Assembly (NCBI GenBank): GCA_903922535.1
Contig: CAIXUF010001447.1
Span: forward strand, 1-23,668
DNA: 23,668 nucleotides
From: Candidatus Hydrogenedentota bacterium
GTDB lineage: Bacteria > Hydrogenedentota > Hydrogenedentia > Hydrogenedentiales > CAITNO01
Reading direction: 5' to 3'
Shown: positions 1 to 8,800 of the stretch, one piece after another
How the letters are laid out: each line of letters opens with the position of its first letter
How positions within the stretch are numbered: the stretch's first letter is position 1
Notes under the pieces: generated by a model
The model's input: only the letters and a program-made list of their open reading frames with translations
The model's database searches: none
What the model was told of the DNA's origin: nothing
Position numbers and translations under genes: made by a program

Positions 1-858
1 CGTATAGCCCTCAAAACCGGGATTGCCCACTTGGAGGGCGTTGTCAGGCCCCACGAGCGTGCTGTTCTCTATGACGACGTCGGGGTAGTCGTTCGGCTTT
101 GGATTCTCGGCGCGAATGTACACACCGGCGGCATCCCCCCACCAGTCCAGACACATCGAGAAGCAGTCCCGGATAACGACGGGTTCATTGGGCCTGCCCA
201 CAAACGCGCCTATGCATATCCCCGAGAAACGGCCAATGGCGACGCAGTGTTCGGTGATGGTGGTGAATTCAGACCCCTTGTCAACCGTCAGGTCCCAACC
301 CGAACCTTCCGCCCCGGTGGTGTACAGGTTCTTCAAAACCCACCGATCCCAATGAATGGACGAGGCGGAAGGCGAACAGCGCGTGGTCCCCCACCAGTCA
401 ATGCTCTTGAATCCCCACTCGTTCTTGGGATCTCCCTGGTTCAGCAGCATCCAGCCCGGATTTCCGCCCCCGCTGTTCGGGTTGGTCCGCACCATCACTT
501 CCGGAGCCCCGCTGTCGATGACGGCCCAGCCTTTGGCCCCGGAGCCCAGGCTGCCGTCAAAATCGCCCATCAGCGTGTTGTACGCGCCCTGTGCGCCCTT
601 GAAGGGGGGATCCAGGTTGGCCTCGGCATAGGTGCCCGGACGGAGCACGATCCGGTGCCCGCCCTTGTCATCGGGCACCGCCGACAAAGCCGCCTGAATC
701 GTGTGGAACGCCTTCGTCCACGAGGAACCGTCCGAGTCGTCCCCCAGGCTGGACACATAGAGGGTCACGCCGCTTCGCGCGCCCGTCTCCGGCGCCGCCT
801 GTGCGGTCTGTCCAAGAAGTGCGATGCAACCCATCGCCAACAGTGTTGCATGGTTCAT
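1..858 (-). CDS. Secreted right-handed beta-helix protein (DUF1565/pectate-lyase-like), C-terminus beyond window
   Basis: The frame is open for 286 codons from an ATG at 858 to the window edge, so the C-terminus is missing. The ATG follows AGGAGG on the minus strand by four bases. A short hydrophobic leader ends near a QAAPETG-like site (about residues 1-22), indicating Sec export. The mature N-terminus begins YVSSLGDDSDGSSWTKAF and continues into a segment like IQAAL, then HRIVLRPGTYAEANL. This is the usual opening of DUF1565/parallel beta-helix proteins of the pectate-lyase superfamily. Later stretches such as VIENSTLVGPDNALQ look like helix coils. The family includes polysaccharide lyases, hydrolases and non-catalytic surface proteins, and the visible part shows no decisive catalytic motif. 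It is divergent from the GH28-like gene and probably belongs to the same polysaccharide-degrading locus. The exact activity is unknown. Confidence 0.85.
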   Translation of the reverse strand, partial: MNHATLLAMGCIALLGQTAQAAPETGARSGVTLYVSSLGDDSDGSSWTKAFHTIQAALSAVPDDKGGHRIVLRPGTYAEANLDPPFKGAQGAYNTLMGDFDGSLGSGAKGWAVIDSGAPEVMVRTNPNSGGGNPGWMLLNQGDPKNEWGFKSIDWWGTTRCSPSASSIHWDRWVLKNLYTTGAEGSGWDLTVDKGSEFTTITEHCVAIGRFSGICIGAFVGRPNEPVVIRDCFSMCLDWWGDAAGVYIRAENPKPNDYPDVVIENSTLVGPDNALQVGNPGFEGYT

Positions 859-937
859 GCGGCCTCCTCTCTCTGTTCATGGTGCCTCGCCAAAGCGCGC
901 GGACCGGCGCGTCCGGCGGATCATTGGATGCTTCCCA

Positions 938-1018
938 GCAATGGGGGTTCAGACCGAACCAACGCTGGCTTCCGGTCGAATCGTAGCACCTCCCCGCCCG
1001 TAATCTCCAGAACGAAAC
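938..1018 (-). pseudogene. Fossil 3' end of a GH2-type gene
   Basis: Read on the minus strand, this stretch encodes STGSQRWFGLNPHC, nearly identical to the GTGSQRWFGLNPYF that ends the GH2 protein at 2473. At DNA level 944-977 and 2482-2515 agree at 27 of 34 bases. Just upstream, in a different frame, it reads FVLEITGGEVLRFD, which would join smoothly to the tail after one frameshift. No stop follows the tail and no start or body is left, so it looks like the remnant of a gene once lying upstream of the beta-helix gene at 858. It now sits in the 5' region of that gene. A conserved noncoding or chance match cannot be fully excluded. Confidence 0.5.
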
Positions 1019-1087
1019 GGGGTTGCGGTGGACACCCGCGTGTATTATCATGCAACCCTGCTGCACAACATAATCGGAGGTGATGGA

Positions 1088-2407
1088 ATGAAATCTCTTG
1101 TTGTCGGTGCGGTCTTTGGCACCGCCCTTCTGATGTCCGCCTTGACAAGTTCTGTCTCCGCAGTGGCGGAGGAAGCACCGCCGCCACAACAAATGACCGA
1201 TTCGGCCACGGCTGCCGCCGCCATTACGCCCAACGATTTTCAGGGCTCTGACAGCGAGCGGATCAACCAGGCCATCGCGGCGGCCGCCGCCACAGGCAAA
1301 CCGGTCACCATTCCAAAACTCAACCGGGCAAAAGACGGCGTCCGTGATGTCTGGCTGCTTGACTCGGCCATCCTGGTGCAAAGCGGGACGACGCTGGCAC
1401 TGGAGAATTGCCACATCAAGCTCTCGGACCGCTGCCGCGACAATTTCATCCGCAGCGGAAATTGCGGCGTGGGCATCACCGATATCGCGCCGATGTCGGA
1501 CATCCATATTGCGGGTGTTGGCAGCGTGCTGCTGGAGGGCGCCGATCATCCGCGGGCCACCGGCGACGCCGCCAAGACGCTGGGCGAAAAGTCCTACGGC
1601 ACGGATGCCGGTGTGGCGGGCGAAAGCCAAACGGGCGACTGGCGCAACATCGGCATCCTGTTGGCGTTTGTGGAGCACTTCAGCATCGAGAACCTGCGCA
1701 TCAAGGACTCCCATTGCTGGGCGGTATCGCTGGAACGCTGCGCCTTCGGGCGCGTGCGCGACATCGACTTCGCCTCGACTGGCAGCAGGATGATTGACGG
1801 CGTCTCAAAGACCATCCTCAACCAGGACGGACTGGATTTGCGCCAGGGCTGCCACGATATCGACATTGAAAACATCACCGGTTACACCGGCGACGATCTC
1901 GTGGCGCTGACGAATATCCTGCACGAAGACCGCCCGGCCGGCAGCACCATATCGACGATGGTCAGCGCTGGGAACAACCGGGGCGACGGGGCAGACGACA
2001 TCCGCTATGTCACGTTGCGCAACGTCCGGGGCTATTGCGCCGGCGGCCACCATATCGTCCGTTTTCTGAATGCGAGCGGGCTGAAGATCCACGACGTGAC
2101 CTTTGATGGACTCATCGACACCTCGGGCTCGGGAAAACGCGACCGCGCCGCGCTGAAGATCGGTGACAACAACCCGAAGTGGGGCGGCGTCACCCCCTTG
2201 GGCGATACCTATCGGATCTTTGTAAGCAACATCATGAGCCGGGCCGAGCACACCATTCTCATTGCCGGTTCCCTGTCCGAGTCGGCGATCATGAATGTGA
2301 TCAAATACGACGCGCCGGGCGAACCGATCACCTACGAGTCGGGTCCCCAGAACGTTCGCCAGGTCGAAACCTCGAATGTCCGTACTATGAATGTTCCCGC
2401 GGAGTAA
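1088..2407 (+). CDS. Secreted GH28-like/right-handed beta-helix glycosidase
   Basis: The protein has 439 residues. The ATG at 1088 follows GGAGGTGATGGA. An in-frame ATG at 1028 lacks a ribosome site and would spoil the signal peptide. Residues 1-26 form a Sec signal (MKSLVVGAVFGTALLMSAL then SVSAVA). The body has short repeated beta-coils such as HFSIENLRIKDSHCW, ending with DIRYVTLRNV. The GH28-style active-site pattern is visible: NQDGLD (residues 245-250), a GDD at 268-270, a GGHH (equivalent to the GHG box) and RAALKIGD (equivalent to the RIK box). In GH28 the aspartates of NTD and DD hydrolyse galacturonan or rhamnogalacturonan by inversion. The boxes here are degenerate, so the substrate may not be polygalacturonate. 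It is convergent with the GH2 gene and is flanked on both sides by copies of a GH2-type 3' end. Confidence 0.82.
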   Translation: MKSLVVGAVFGTALLMSALTSSVSAVAEEAPPPQQMTDSATAAAAITPNDFQGSDSERINQAIAAAAATGKPVTIPKLNRAKDGVRDVWLLDSAILVQSGTTLALENCHIKLSDRCRDNFIRSGNCGVGITDIAPMSDIHIAGVGSVLLEGADHPRATGDAAKTLGEKSYGTDAGVAGESQTGDWRNIGILLAFVEHFSIENLRIKDSHCWAVSLERCAFGRVRDIDFASTGSRMIDGVSKTILNQDGLDLRQGCHDIDIENITGYTGDDLVALTNILHEDRPAGSTISTMVSAGNNRGDGADDIRYVTLRNVRGYCAGGHHIVRFLNASGLKIHDVTFDGLIDTSGSGKRDRAALKIGDNNPKWGGVTPLGDTYRIFVSNIMSRAEHTILIAGSLSESAIMNVIKYDAPGEPITYESGPQNVRQVETSNVRTMNVPAE

Positions 2408-2431
2408 ACGCCCGCTGGCACAATCTTCAGA

Positions 2432-2449
2432 ACCGGGCCCAAGACCGGT
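2432..2449. terminator. Short inverted repeat between convergent genes
   Basis: ACCGG (2432-2436) and CCGGT (2445-2449) are perfect arms around an 8-nt loop in the 65-bp gap between the GH28-like and GH2 stop codons. The stem is only 5 bp and has no T-run on either strand. A role as a weak bidirectional transcription end is suggested by position only. Confidence 0.25.
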
Positions 2450-2472
2450 GGCATCCGGTATCGGCGCGAATG

Positions 2473-5400
2473 CTAGAAATACGGATTGAGGCCAAACCAG
2501 CGCTGGCTGCCGGTCCCCAGTGACCGAACGCCCAGCACACACGGCTCGCCGGGCTTGAGCAGGTCGCGCGGCATGGTCAAGTGGAACAGGCCGGCATGAT
2601 CCACCGTAACGGTGCGGCGGGACTCAAACCGGAGTTCCACCCGCTTGTCCGCGCTCTGCCAGGTCGCGGGTTCGGGCAAATCAAATCGGAGGGTCTCCGC
2701 GCCGTTGATTTCGAGGGCGAATCCCTCCGTCTTCGGGTCCGAGCCAAAGCCCAGGCCACCGGCAAAGACAAATGTCACGCGATCGCCCGGCAGGTCTGTC
2801 GGCACCGGCGCGGTTTCCCACGTGATCCGGTTCCCCGGCTTGTTTTGACGGCAAATCAACACCCGGGCCCTGTCTTCGCGGAAAGAGAACCAGGACGCGT
2901 CTTCTCCCTCATTGCCAACAAGCCGGCCGAACCCGGACAGGCAACCCTCGGGGGCCACGGACGTGACATTGAGAAAGGACGCCGGCCATTGCGCTTTGGG
3001 CTGTTCGAATCGGGCGGCGTGGTCGATCAGGCGGGCAATGATCCATTCATTTTCCGGACGGCCCTTGGCCCGCCGGTGATCCAGGCCGCTGACCAGGAGC
3101 GTCCCCTTCTCCACGCCAACATCAAACAGCAGGGCGTAGTCCTTCACCGCCATGGCGCCCGGCAAAGCACGGATAATAACTTCGGGGCGTGCCGGCGCCG
3201 ATTCCAGGTTGAATCTTGTGCCGCCCTCGATCAAGTGGAACCAGCCGTCGTCGCACCAGCCGTCCGGCGCGATGGCGCGCGTCACCGGATGGTCATAAAC
3301 GAATGTTCCCGTATGGTTCATATTGCTCTCGTCCGCCCGCCACCAGCTTGTTCTGAATGTGACGGGGCGGGACTCCATGAGCTGGTCGGAGCCGTCGATC
3401 AGCACGACGCCGGCGCCGCGTTTCAATGCGTCGGTGATCCGTGGATCGCACGGCCAGCTCACCAGATAGACCGCACGGTCGGCGAGATCGCCTTTCGCGG
3501 GAATGGGTTGGAGCTTCCAGCCGGGGAACTGTTCCGAATAGACTGCATCCGCAAAGACCGGCACAGGCGGGTTGGCGGGCTGAACCGCGGAAGGATAGAG
3601 CCATGAGGTCCAATCGTTGGAGAAGAGCCTGTCATTGGCGGCCAGCTCCAGCGTGATCTTCATTTTCACCGGCGATTCAACTTCCGGCAAATCCATATCG
3701 ACAGTGCCCGCCTCGACCAGTTCACCCTGTGGCGTCGGATCTGTCAGCGACTGTCGCTTTTGTGCCAGTGAATGGTCGCCGATCTTGATCTCCCATTGGA
3801 GATCGCCCTGCAATGGCCCGGGCGAAAAGTTCGACACAAGCAGTTTCAGTCCGAGATGCTCCTTGCCGCGATAGCTTCGCTCCAGCCCGTTCTGAAGCAG
3901 CACGACATCGTTGTTGAACTTCACGACATCGTCTTTTGTGATCGACTTGGGACGGAAGTAGTGATCCACCAGCCCGTTCGAACTGGTCCAGTAATCCTGG
4001 AACAGCCACCAGTGGTAGCCGGACAGGAAGGGGTTCTTGCGAACGGCTTCAATGTTGTACTTGTGCAGCAGGGCATAGAGCCATTCGGATTTCTCAGCCC
4101 ATTGGTTGGCCTCCTGAAGCAACCCCAGCGCCTCCAGTTTGGCCTTGCTGTCAGCCAGCCAGAACGGCTTCATGTTGTGCTGGAATTGATCAACCAGATC
4201 TGGCCGGGAGAACGTGACATAGTTGCCCGCCTCGTGCGAGAGGCTGGGTTTGAGTGGGCGGGGCGAGTCGAACTTCCCGGGGGTGTCGATGGGATTCGCG
4301 CCGGGGTCGTCGAACTGGATCGGGTAGAAGTCCAGCATGTCCCGGTCGTTCTTCGGATCCTGGAGCACGCTGTTTGCCACGCCGTCCGAATCGAGGAAGA
4401 ACCGTTGCGGATCATACTGCCGGGCGATGTCCGCGAAGAGGGCGCGCGGTTTCTGCAGCGTGTCATACTGGCCCAGCTCATTGCCCATGACCCAGCACAT
4501 GATGGAGGGATGGTTTCTGAATTGCCGGACCACGGCCGTCCACTCACGCCGGTACGTGTCCAGCGCCGCGGCGGGATCGGTGCCTGCAGGCACGAGCTGT
4601 TGCCACTTCGTTCCCACGCCGGGCAGACAGGTGTTGTAGCATATGGGAAACTCCGCCGTGCTGATCATTCCAATCTCGTCGCACGCATCGTAATACTCGG
4701 GCGGCATGATCGTGCTGTGGTGGCGCACATGGTTGAATCCGTATGACTTGATCGTGCGGAGACGCGCCAAGTGCAGTTCCTTGTCGGAGGGCATGGCCAT
4801 CTGTTCCGGATAAATGTGGTCGTCGCCATACCCCCGCAGCATCATCCGCTTGCCGTTCAGAAGAATGTGCGGGCCGTCGATCGTGAATTGCCGCATTCCG
4901 AAACGGCCTTCCACCGTGTCGATGACCTGGTCGCCGTTCAGAAGGCTAAGCCGCGCCGTATAGAGCGTGGGACTGTCCGGTGTCCACAGTTTCACGTCAG
5001 GGATTGTCGCCCCGATGGCGATGGGTTGTCCGGCGCGGGCCTTCGGATCAACGTCCATCAAGCTTTCCACCACCCGGGCGCCGCCCTTGTCGAGCACTTC
5101 GAGCTTTACCGCGTTGCCCAAATCGGACTTGCCGTTGATCGTCACGCTGGCTGAGCAACTGGAATGGGCCACATCGGGCTGCACGAACAGGTCGCCCAGC
5201 CAGGCCTCGGACCGGGCCTCAAGCCGCACGTGCCCCCAGATTCCGCCCCACTCGATATCCATGAAGTCGGCCAGCGAGGAAGCGCCGAACATGGCGTCAA
5301 CCGCCCAGCGCTGTTTGGAATCCACTTGAATCGCAATGGTTGTCGTCTTGCCGGGCGGGGCGAATTGCGTCACATCGTACTCTTGGACCGACAGACAACC

Positions 5401-5823
5401 GGTATGCTCGCCCACAAGATGGCCGTCGACCCACACCTTGGCGTAGCGGCTGATTCCGGTGATGACCAGGAACGCGCGGCGTCCCGCCCAGGATTGCGGA
5501 ACCTCGACATCCCGTTTGTACCAGCCCTTGCCGACAAAGTTGTGGCGCACCTTCTCGGTTTCCGTGCCATACCCCTGGTTGTCCCAGATGCCGGGCACGC
5601 GAATGGTTCCGTTGGCTTCGGGCGCGTAACCCGCCAGGGGCATGGCGGGCAACTGCGCCGCCGGTTCAAACCATTGCTCCGTCTCGCCAACATTGCCGGG
5701 GTCGGTGGCGAAACTCCAAAGGCCGTCGAGATTCACCGTGTCGCGGGGCGTGGCACTGCCTGCGGAGGCAAGCAGACAGGACAACAGCATTCCGCAAAGC
5801 AGACCGTTGCAGGTGGGACGCAT
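2473..5823 (-). CDS. Secreted glycoside hydrolase family 2 enzyme (beta-galactosidase/beta-glucuronidase-like)
   Basis: The protein has 1116 residues. The ATG at 5823 is preceded by CGGAGAAAGCGC on the minus strand. A signal peptide covers about residues 1-24. Next come a GH2 jelly-roll sugar-binding domain (about 30-190, with LDGLWSFATDP and the GKGWYKRDVEVP region), an Ig-like domain (about 195-305) and a TIM barrel. In the barrel, WVMGNELG places the acid/base at E449 and LSHEAGNY the nucleophile at E531. Their 82-residue spacing suits GH2 retaining enzymes. The roughly 500 further residues look like an amidotransferase-like fold (region of GTLLVSGLDHRR) followed by a C-terminal jelly-roll ending GSQRWFGLNPYF. 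The enzyme should cleave terminal beta-glycosides outside the cytoplasm. Whether galactoside, glucuronide, mannoside or arabinoside cannot be told. The start is 23 bp after the GH36-like stop, so the two are co-transcribed. Confidence 0.9.
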   Translation of the reverse strand: MRPTCNGLLCGMLLSCLLASAGSATPRDTVNLDGLWSFATDPGNVGETEQWFEPAAQLPAMPLAGYAPEANGTIRVPGIWDNQGYGTETEKVRHNFVGKGWYKRDVEVPQSWAGRRAFLVITGISRYAKVWVDGHLVGEHTGCLSVQEYDVTQFAPPGKTTTIAIQVDSKQRWAVDAMFGASSLADFMDIEWGGIWGHVRLEARSEAWLGDLFVQPDVAHSSCSASVTINGKSDLGNAVKLEVLDKGGARVVESLMDVDPKARAGQPIAIGATIPDVKLWTPDSPTLYTARLSLLNGDQVIDTVEGRFGMRQFTIDGPHILLNGKRMMLRGYGDDHIYPEQMAMPSDKELHLARLRTIKSYGFNHVRHHSTIMPPEYYDACDEIGMISTAEFPICYNTCLPGVGTKWQQLVPAGTDPAAALDTYRREWTAVVRQFRNHPSIMCWVMGNELGQYDTLQKPRALFADIARQYDPQRFFLDSDGVANSVLQDPKNDRDMLDFYPIQFDDPGANPIDTPGKFDSPRPLKPSLSHEAGNYVTFSRPDLVDQFQHNMKPFWLADSKAKLEALGLLQEANQWAEKSEWLYALLHKYNIEAVRKNPFLSGYHWWLFQDYWTSSNGLVDHYFRPKSITKDDVVKFNNDVVLLQNGLERSYRGKEHLGLKLLVSNFSPGPLQGDLQWEIKIGDHSLAQKRQSLTDPTPQGELVEAGTVDMDLPEVESPVKMKITLELAANDRLFSNDWTSWLYPSAVQPANPPVPVFADAVYSEQFPGWKLQPIPAKGDLADRAVYLVSWPCDPRITDALKRGAGVVLIDGSDQLMESRPVTFRTSWWRADESNMNHTGTFVYDHPVTRAIAPDGWCDDGWFHLIEGGTRFNLESAPARPEVIIRALPGAMAVKDYALLFDVGVEKGTLLVSGLDHRRAKGRPENEWIIARLIDHAARFEQPKAQWPASFLNVTSVAPEGCLSGFGRLVGNEGEDASWFSFREDRARVLICRQNKPGNRITWETAPVPTDLPGDRVTFVFAGGLGFGSDPKTEGFALEINGAETLRFDLPEPATWQSADKRVELRFESRRTVTVDHAGLFHLTMPRDLLKPGEPCVLGVRSLGTGSQRWFGLNPYF

Positions 5824-5846
5824 GCGCTTTCTCCGATAATGGTTGG

Positions 5847-8800
5847 TTATTCGATTTCAATCGCCTGCAGTATGGCGTCGTTGGCGCCCGTTGCGTGAAG
5901 TCCGATCACAATGTGATTTTGGTTGTCTGGCGTTATGTTTTCAACCCGGACATCGGCAGCCATGCCGACACAACCGGCCGCCACCGCCGGATCCCAGGAT
6001 TTGCGCGCCGGTTGCCCGTTCACCGTGATGTCCATCGGGCGCCCACCGGGCGTTGGCAGCCACAATTCTGCAAACTTCAGATGCACCGTGTACAAGCCAG
6101 GAGCCGCGGCAAGCGTGTGGCTGAAGTCCTTGCCGGATCGGGCCGTGCGGTACAACTCCTGGTCATACAGCGTCGGCGACGCGTGAACAACGGGTGATGT
6201 GGATGTGATTGCCGTTCCGCCGGAGAACTGGGCGTCCGCGGTCCAGACGCAACTGTTCCAGTCAACGAACTCGGCATCACTCCCGGCATTGATCCGAATG
6301 GACGGCCTTTGCTCGGGCAGGATCTCAATGGCCTGCACCATCGCGTCGTCGGAGCTTCCCTGCGGATTCGCGCCTGCGGTGAAATGCAGAACGACCCGGC
6401 CGTCCGCGTCCGGAACAATGTTGTGAAATGCCCGGTCCAAAGCCCGCCTTGGCGCCTTTGCGGCTTGAACGATGTCGAAATCCGCGAACACTTGCCGACC
6501 GTTGATGTCCAACTCAAAGGGCCTTTCAAACATCCAGGCATGCTTGGGCTCGGCAAACTTCAGCCGCACGGAGTAAAGCCCGGCGGGAACGGGGATGGAA
6601 TAAGAAAAGTCTTTGCCCGCCCGGCCGTTCTGATAGAGCGCTTGGTCTTCCGGTGTGGGCGACGTGTTTTCAATGTTCTCCGCCGTTGAAACGGCCTCGC
6701 CCCCCGCAAAATGCTGATCGGCCACCCATACATTGCCGCAATGGTCGGTGAATGGGGCTGTGGCCCCGCAGAGGACGCGCACCACCATGGGCGCCGACTG
6801 CCCGGTATCGGTTTCTTCATAAACAATCTTCGGCATCCAGGCAATCAGATCATGTTCAGGAACGCTTCCCATGTCGAGCACAAAACGAAGGACATCACCG
6901 TTGGCAACGTTCAACCTGATGTCATGTGCGACACCGGTCAGATCGCCGACAGCGAGCGCGCCCCCGTCCTTCTCGGGCCATAGCTGCCGCTGGCCGCAAA
7001 GAAGTTTCACATGGAGCGGACCGCCTTGCTCACGGTGATAATACTCGCGCATTGCGCGTCCCGTGATGCGGACCGTTCCTGCCGTGGGTGCGGTCCACGC
7101 GCGGATGCAGGACTCGGTCTTCGAAGCCTGCTGCCAGCCCCGGCCAACGCGCGCGCCGCCCGCGCTTTCCCAGTAGCCTTCAACGCCACCGCGCTGGTTG
7201 GGTGTTCCGCCAAAGTCGGCGGCCGGGTTCTTGGCCGGCGGCACCCATGTCATTGGCGTGAAGACTTGGCCGTCCACCGTGGTCTCGGCGCTCCATCCAT
7301 CGCGGCCCGACTCGGCAAAGTGGCCGCCAAGGGCATCAAAGGTTGCCGGTTCACCGGTGGCCGGTTCGGCTACGCGCCAGTCACTCGCGTTGCCGTCGCC
7401 GTCAACCGTCCGTACTGCGTACTCGTGGGCGCTGTCCCAGCCCGCGGCATGATCAAAATAGTAATCCCCGATGGCGACTTTCTCGAGAATGGTCCCGTCG
7501 CGCCGCAGGTCGTAGTAGCTGATCCAGTTGTCGTCCGCGCCGGGCAACCAATACACGCCCATGCCGCCGTGGCCGATGTTGGTTTCACGGCGCACAAGCA
7601 CACGGCCCGGCGATTGTGGCGGGACTTTGTCCTGACCGCTGCCCGGCCGGTTGGGCAGGTTCAGATAAATCAACTCGCCCGGTTTCTGGTCATTGATTGC
7701 AATGCCCTTGGCCATGAGGTCGGCGCCGCTTCGTTCCGTGATGGCCTGCGTCGAATCGAACCCGACAATGTAACTGGCCTCCGGGAGGAGTCCCCGCGGA
7801 AAAATCACCACCGGGTTCTCGGCGCGGTTCGCAAGGATGATGCACGCCTTGCTGCGGTCATGGCTTGTCCGCTGGAAATAGTAGTATTCCGGAGCACCTT
7901 GAACCACCGGATGGAAGACGTAACTCCATCGCCCAGCCAGACCCTCGCACCGGAAGAAACGGTACAATTCCATGTCGCGGCGGGCCAATTCGTTGTCCCC
8001 GCCTGGCAAACGGCCCCAGCCGGGACTCGGAACGTCCGCCAGCATGGCCCGGGCAGTCTCTTTCACATACCGCAAATCCTCGGGCGTGGGCATGGCGCCG
8101 CCCCGTGCGGCCAGGACCTCGGCCATCGTCGCCGTGGACCCGTCCTTCTTGCCGTAAATCGACGCGATGGCAATGAGCGGATCGCCCCATCTGTCCGGCG
8201 GCTCCAGGTAGGAAAAGTCATGATTGAGGTAGGGGCCGCGGCCCGCGTCGCTCAGATAGTTGTAGCTCGAATAGCGCCCGCCGATCTCAAACGTGTGCGC
8301 ATAGGTGCTGCCGCCGCTGCATGTGTGAAAAGAGCTGCCCGGATGGGCGTCCAGGAAGCGCTTGACCTCCGCGCGAAAACTCTTGTCGGCGCCCATGTCG
8401 GGAAAGCCCACGCCGTCGGTACGCCATTCAAAATCACCCCAGGCACCGATCTTGTTGTCCAGCACACCGGCCGGGGGACGGCCCGCGAACCACAAGAGCC
8501 AGCGCATCCCCGTCTTTTGCAGATACTGCTGCGCCTGGGAGAAGTCCGGGCCTTCGTAGGTTTGCCGGAAAACCGATCCATAGCCGTCCGGCGGCGTGCC
8601 TGGGTAAGAAGACCACCCGGCATCGTCCCAGAGTATCTCGTATCCCGTCGCGCGCATGACGTCGCTCATGTTCATGTCCAGATTCGCCAAGCGCGCGGTG
8701 AACTGTTCCTGGAGGTTTTGCGAGCAATAGAACCACCAGGTCGGGCATCGGGACCGCGCATAGAAATCCGCGTTCGTATAGTCCCAGAGGTACTGGTACT

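Noticed and set aside
1020..1048. Possible promoter for the GH28-like gene (TATTAT at 1043)
   Set aside because: The nearest TTG-type hexamer is only 14 bp away and no -35 match lies at 16-18 bp.
668..1714. Long minus-strand frame passing through the RWFGLNP remnant
   Set aside because: It runs antisense through the GH28-like gene and over the start of the beta-helix gene without ribosome site or domains. Only the short remnant in it is meaningful.
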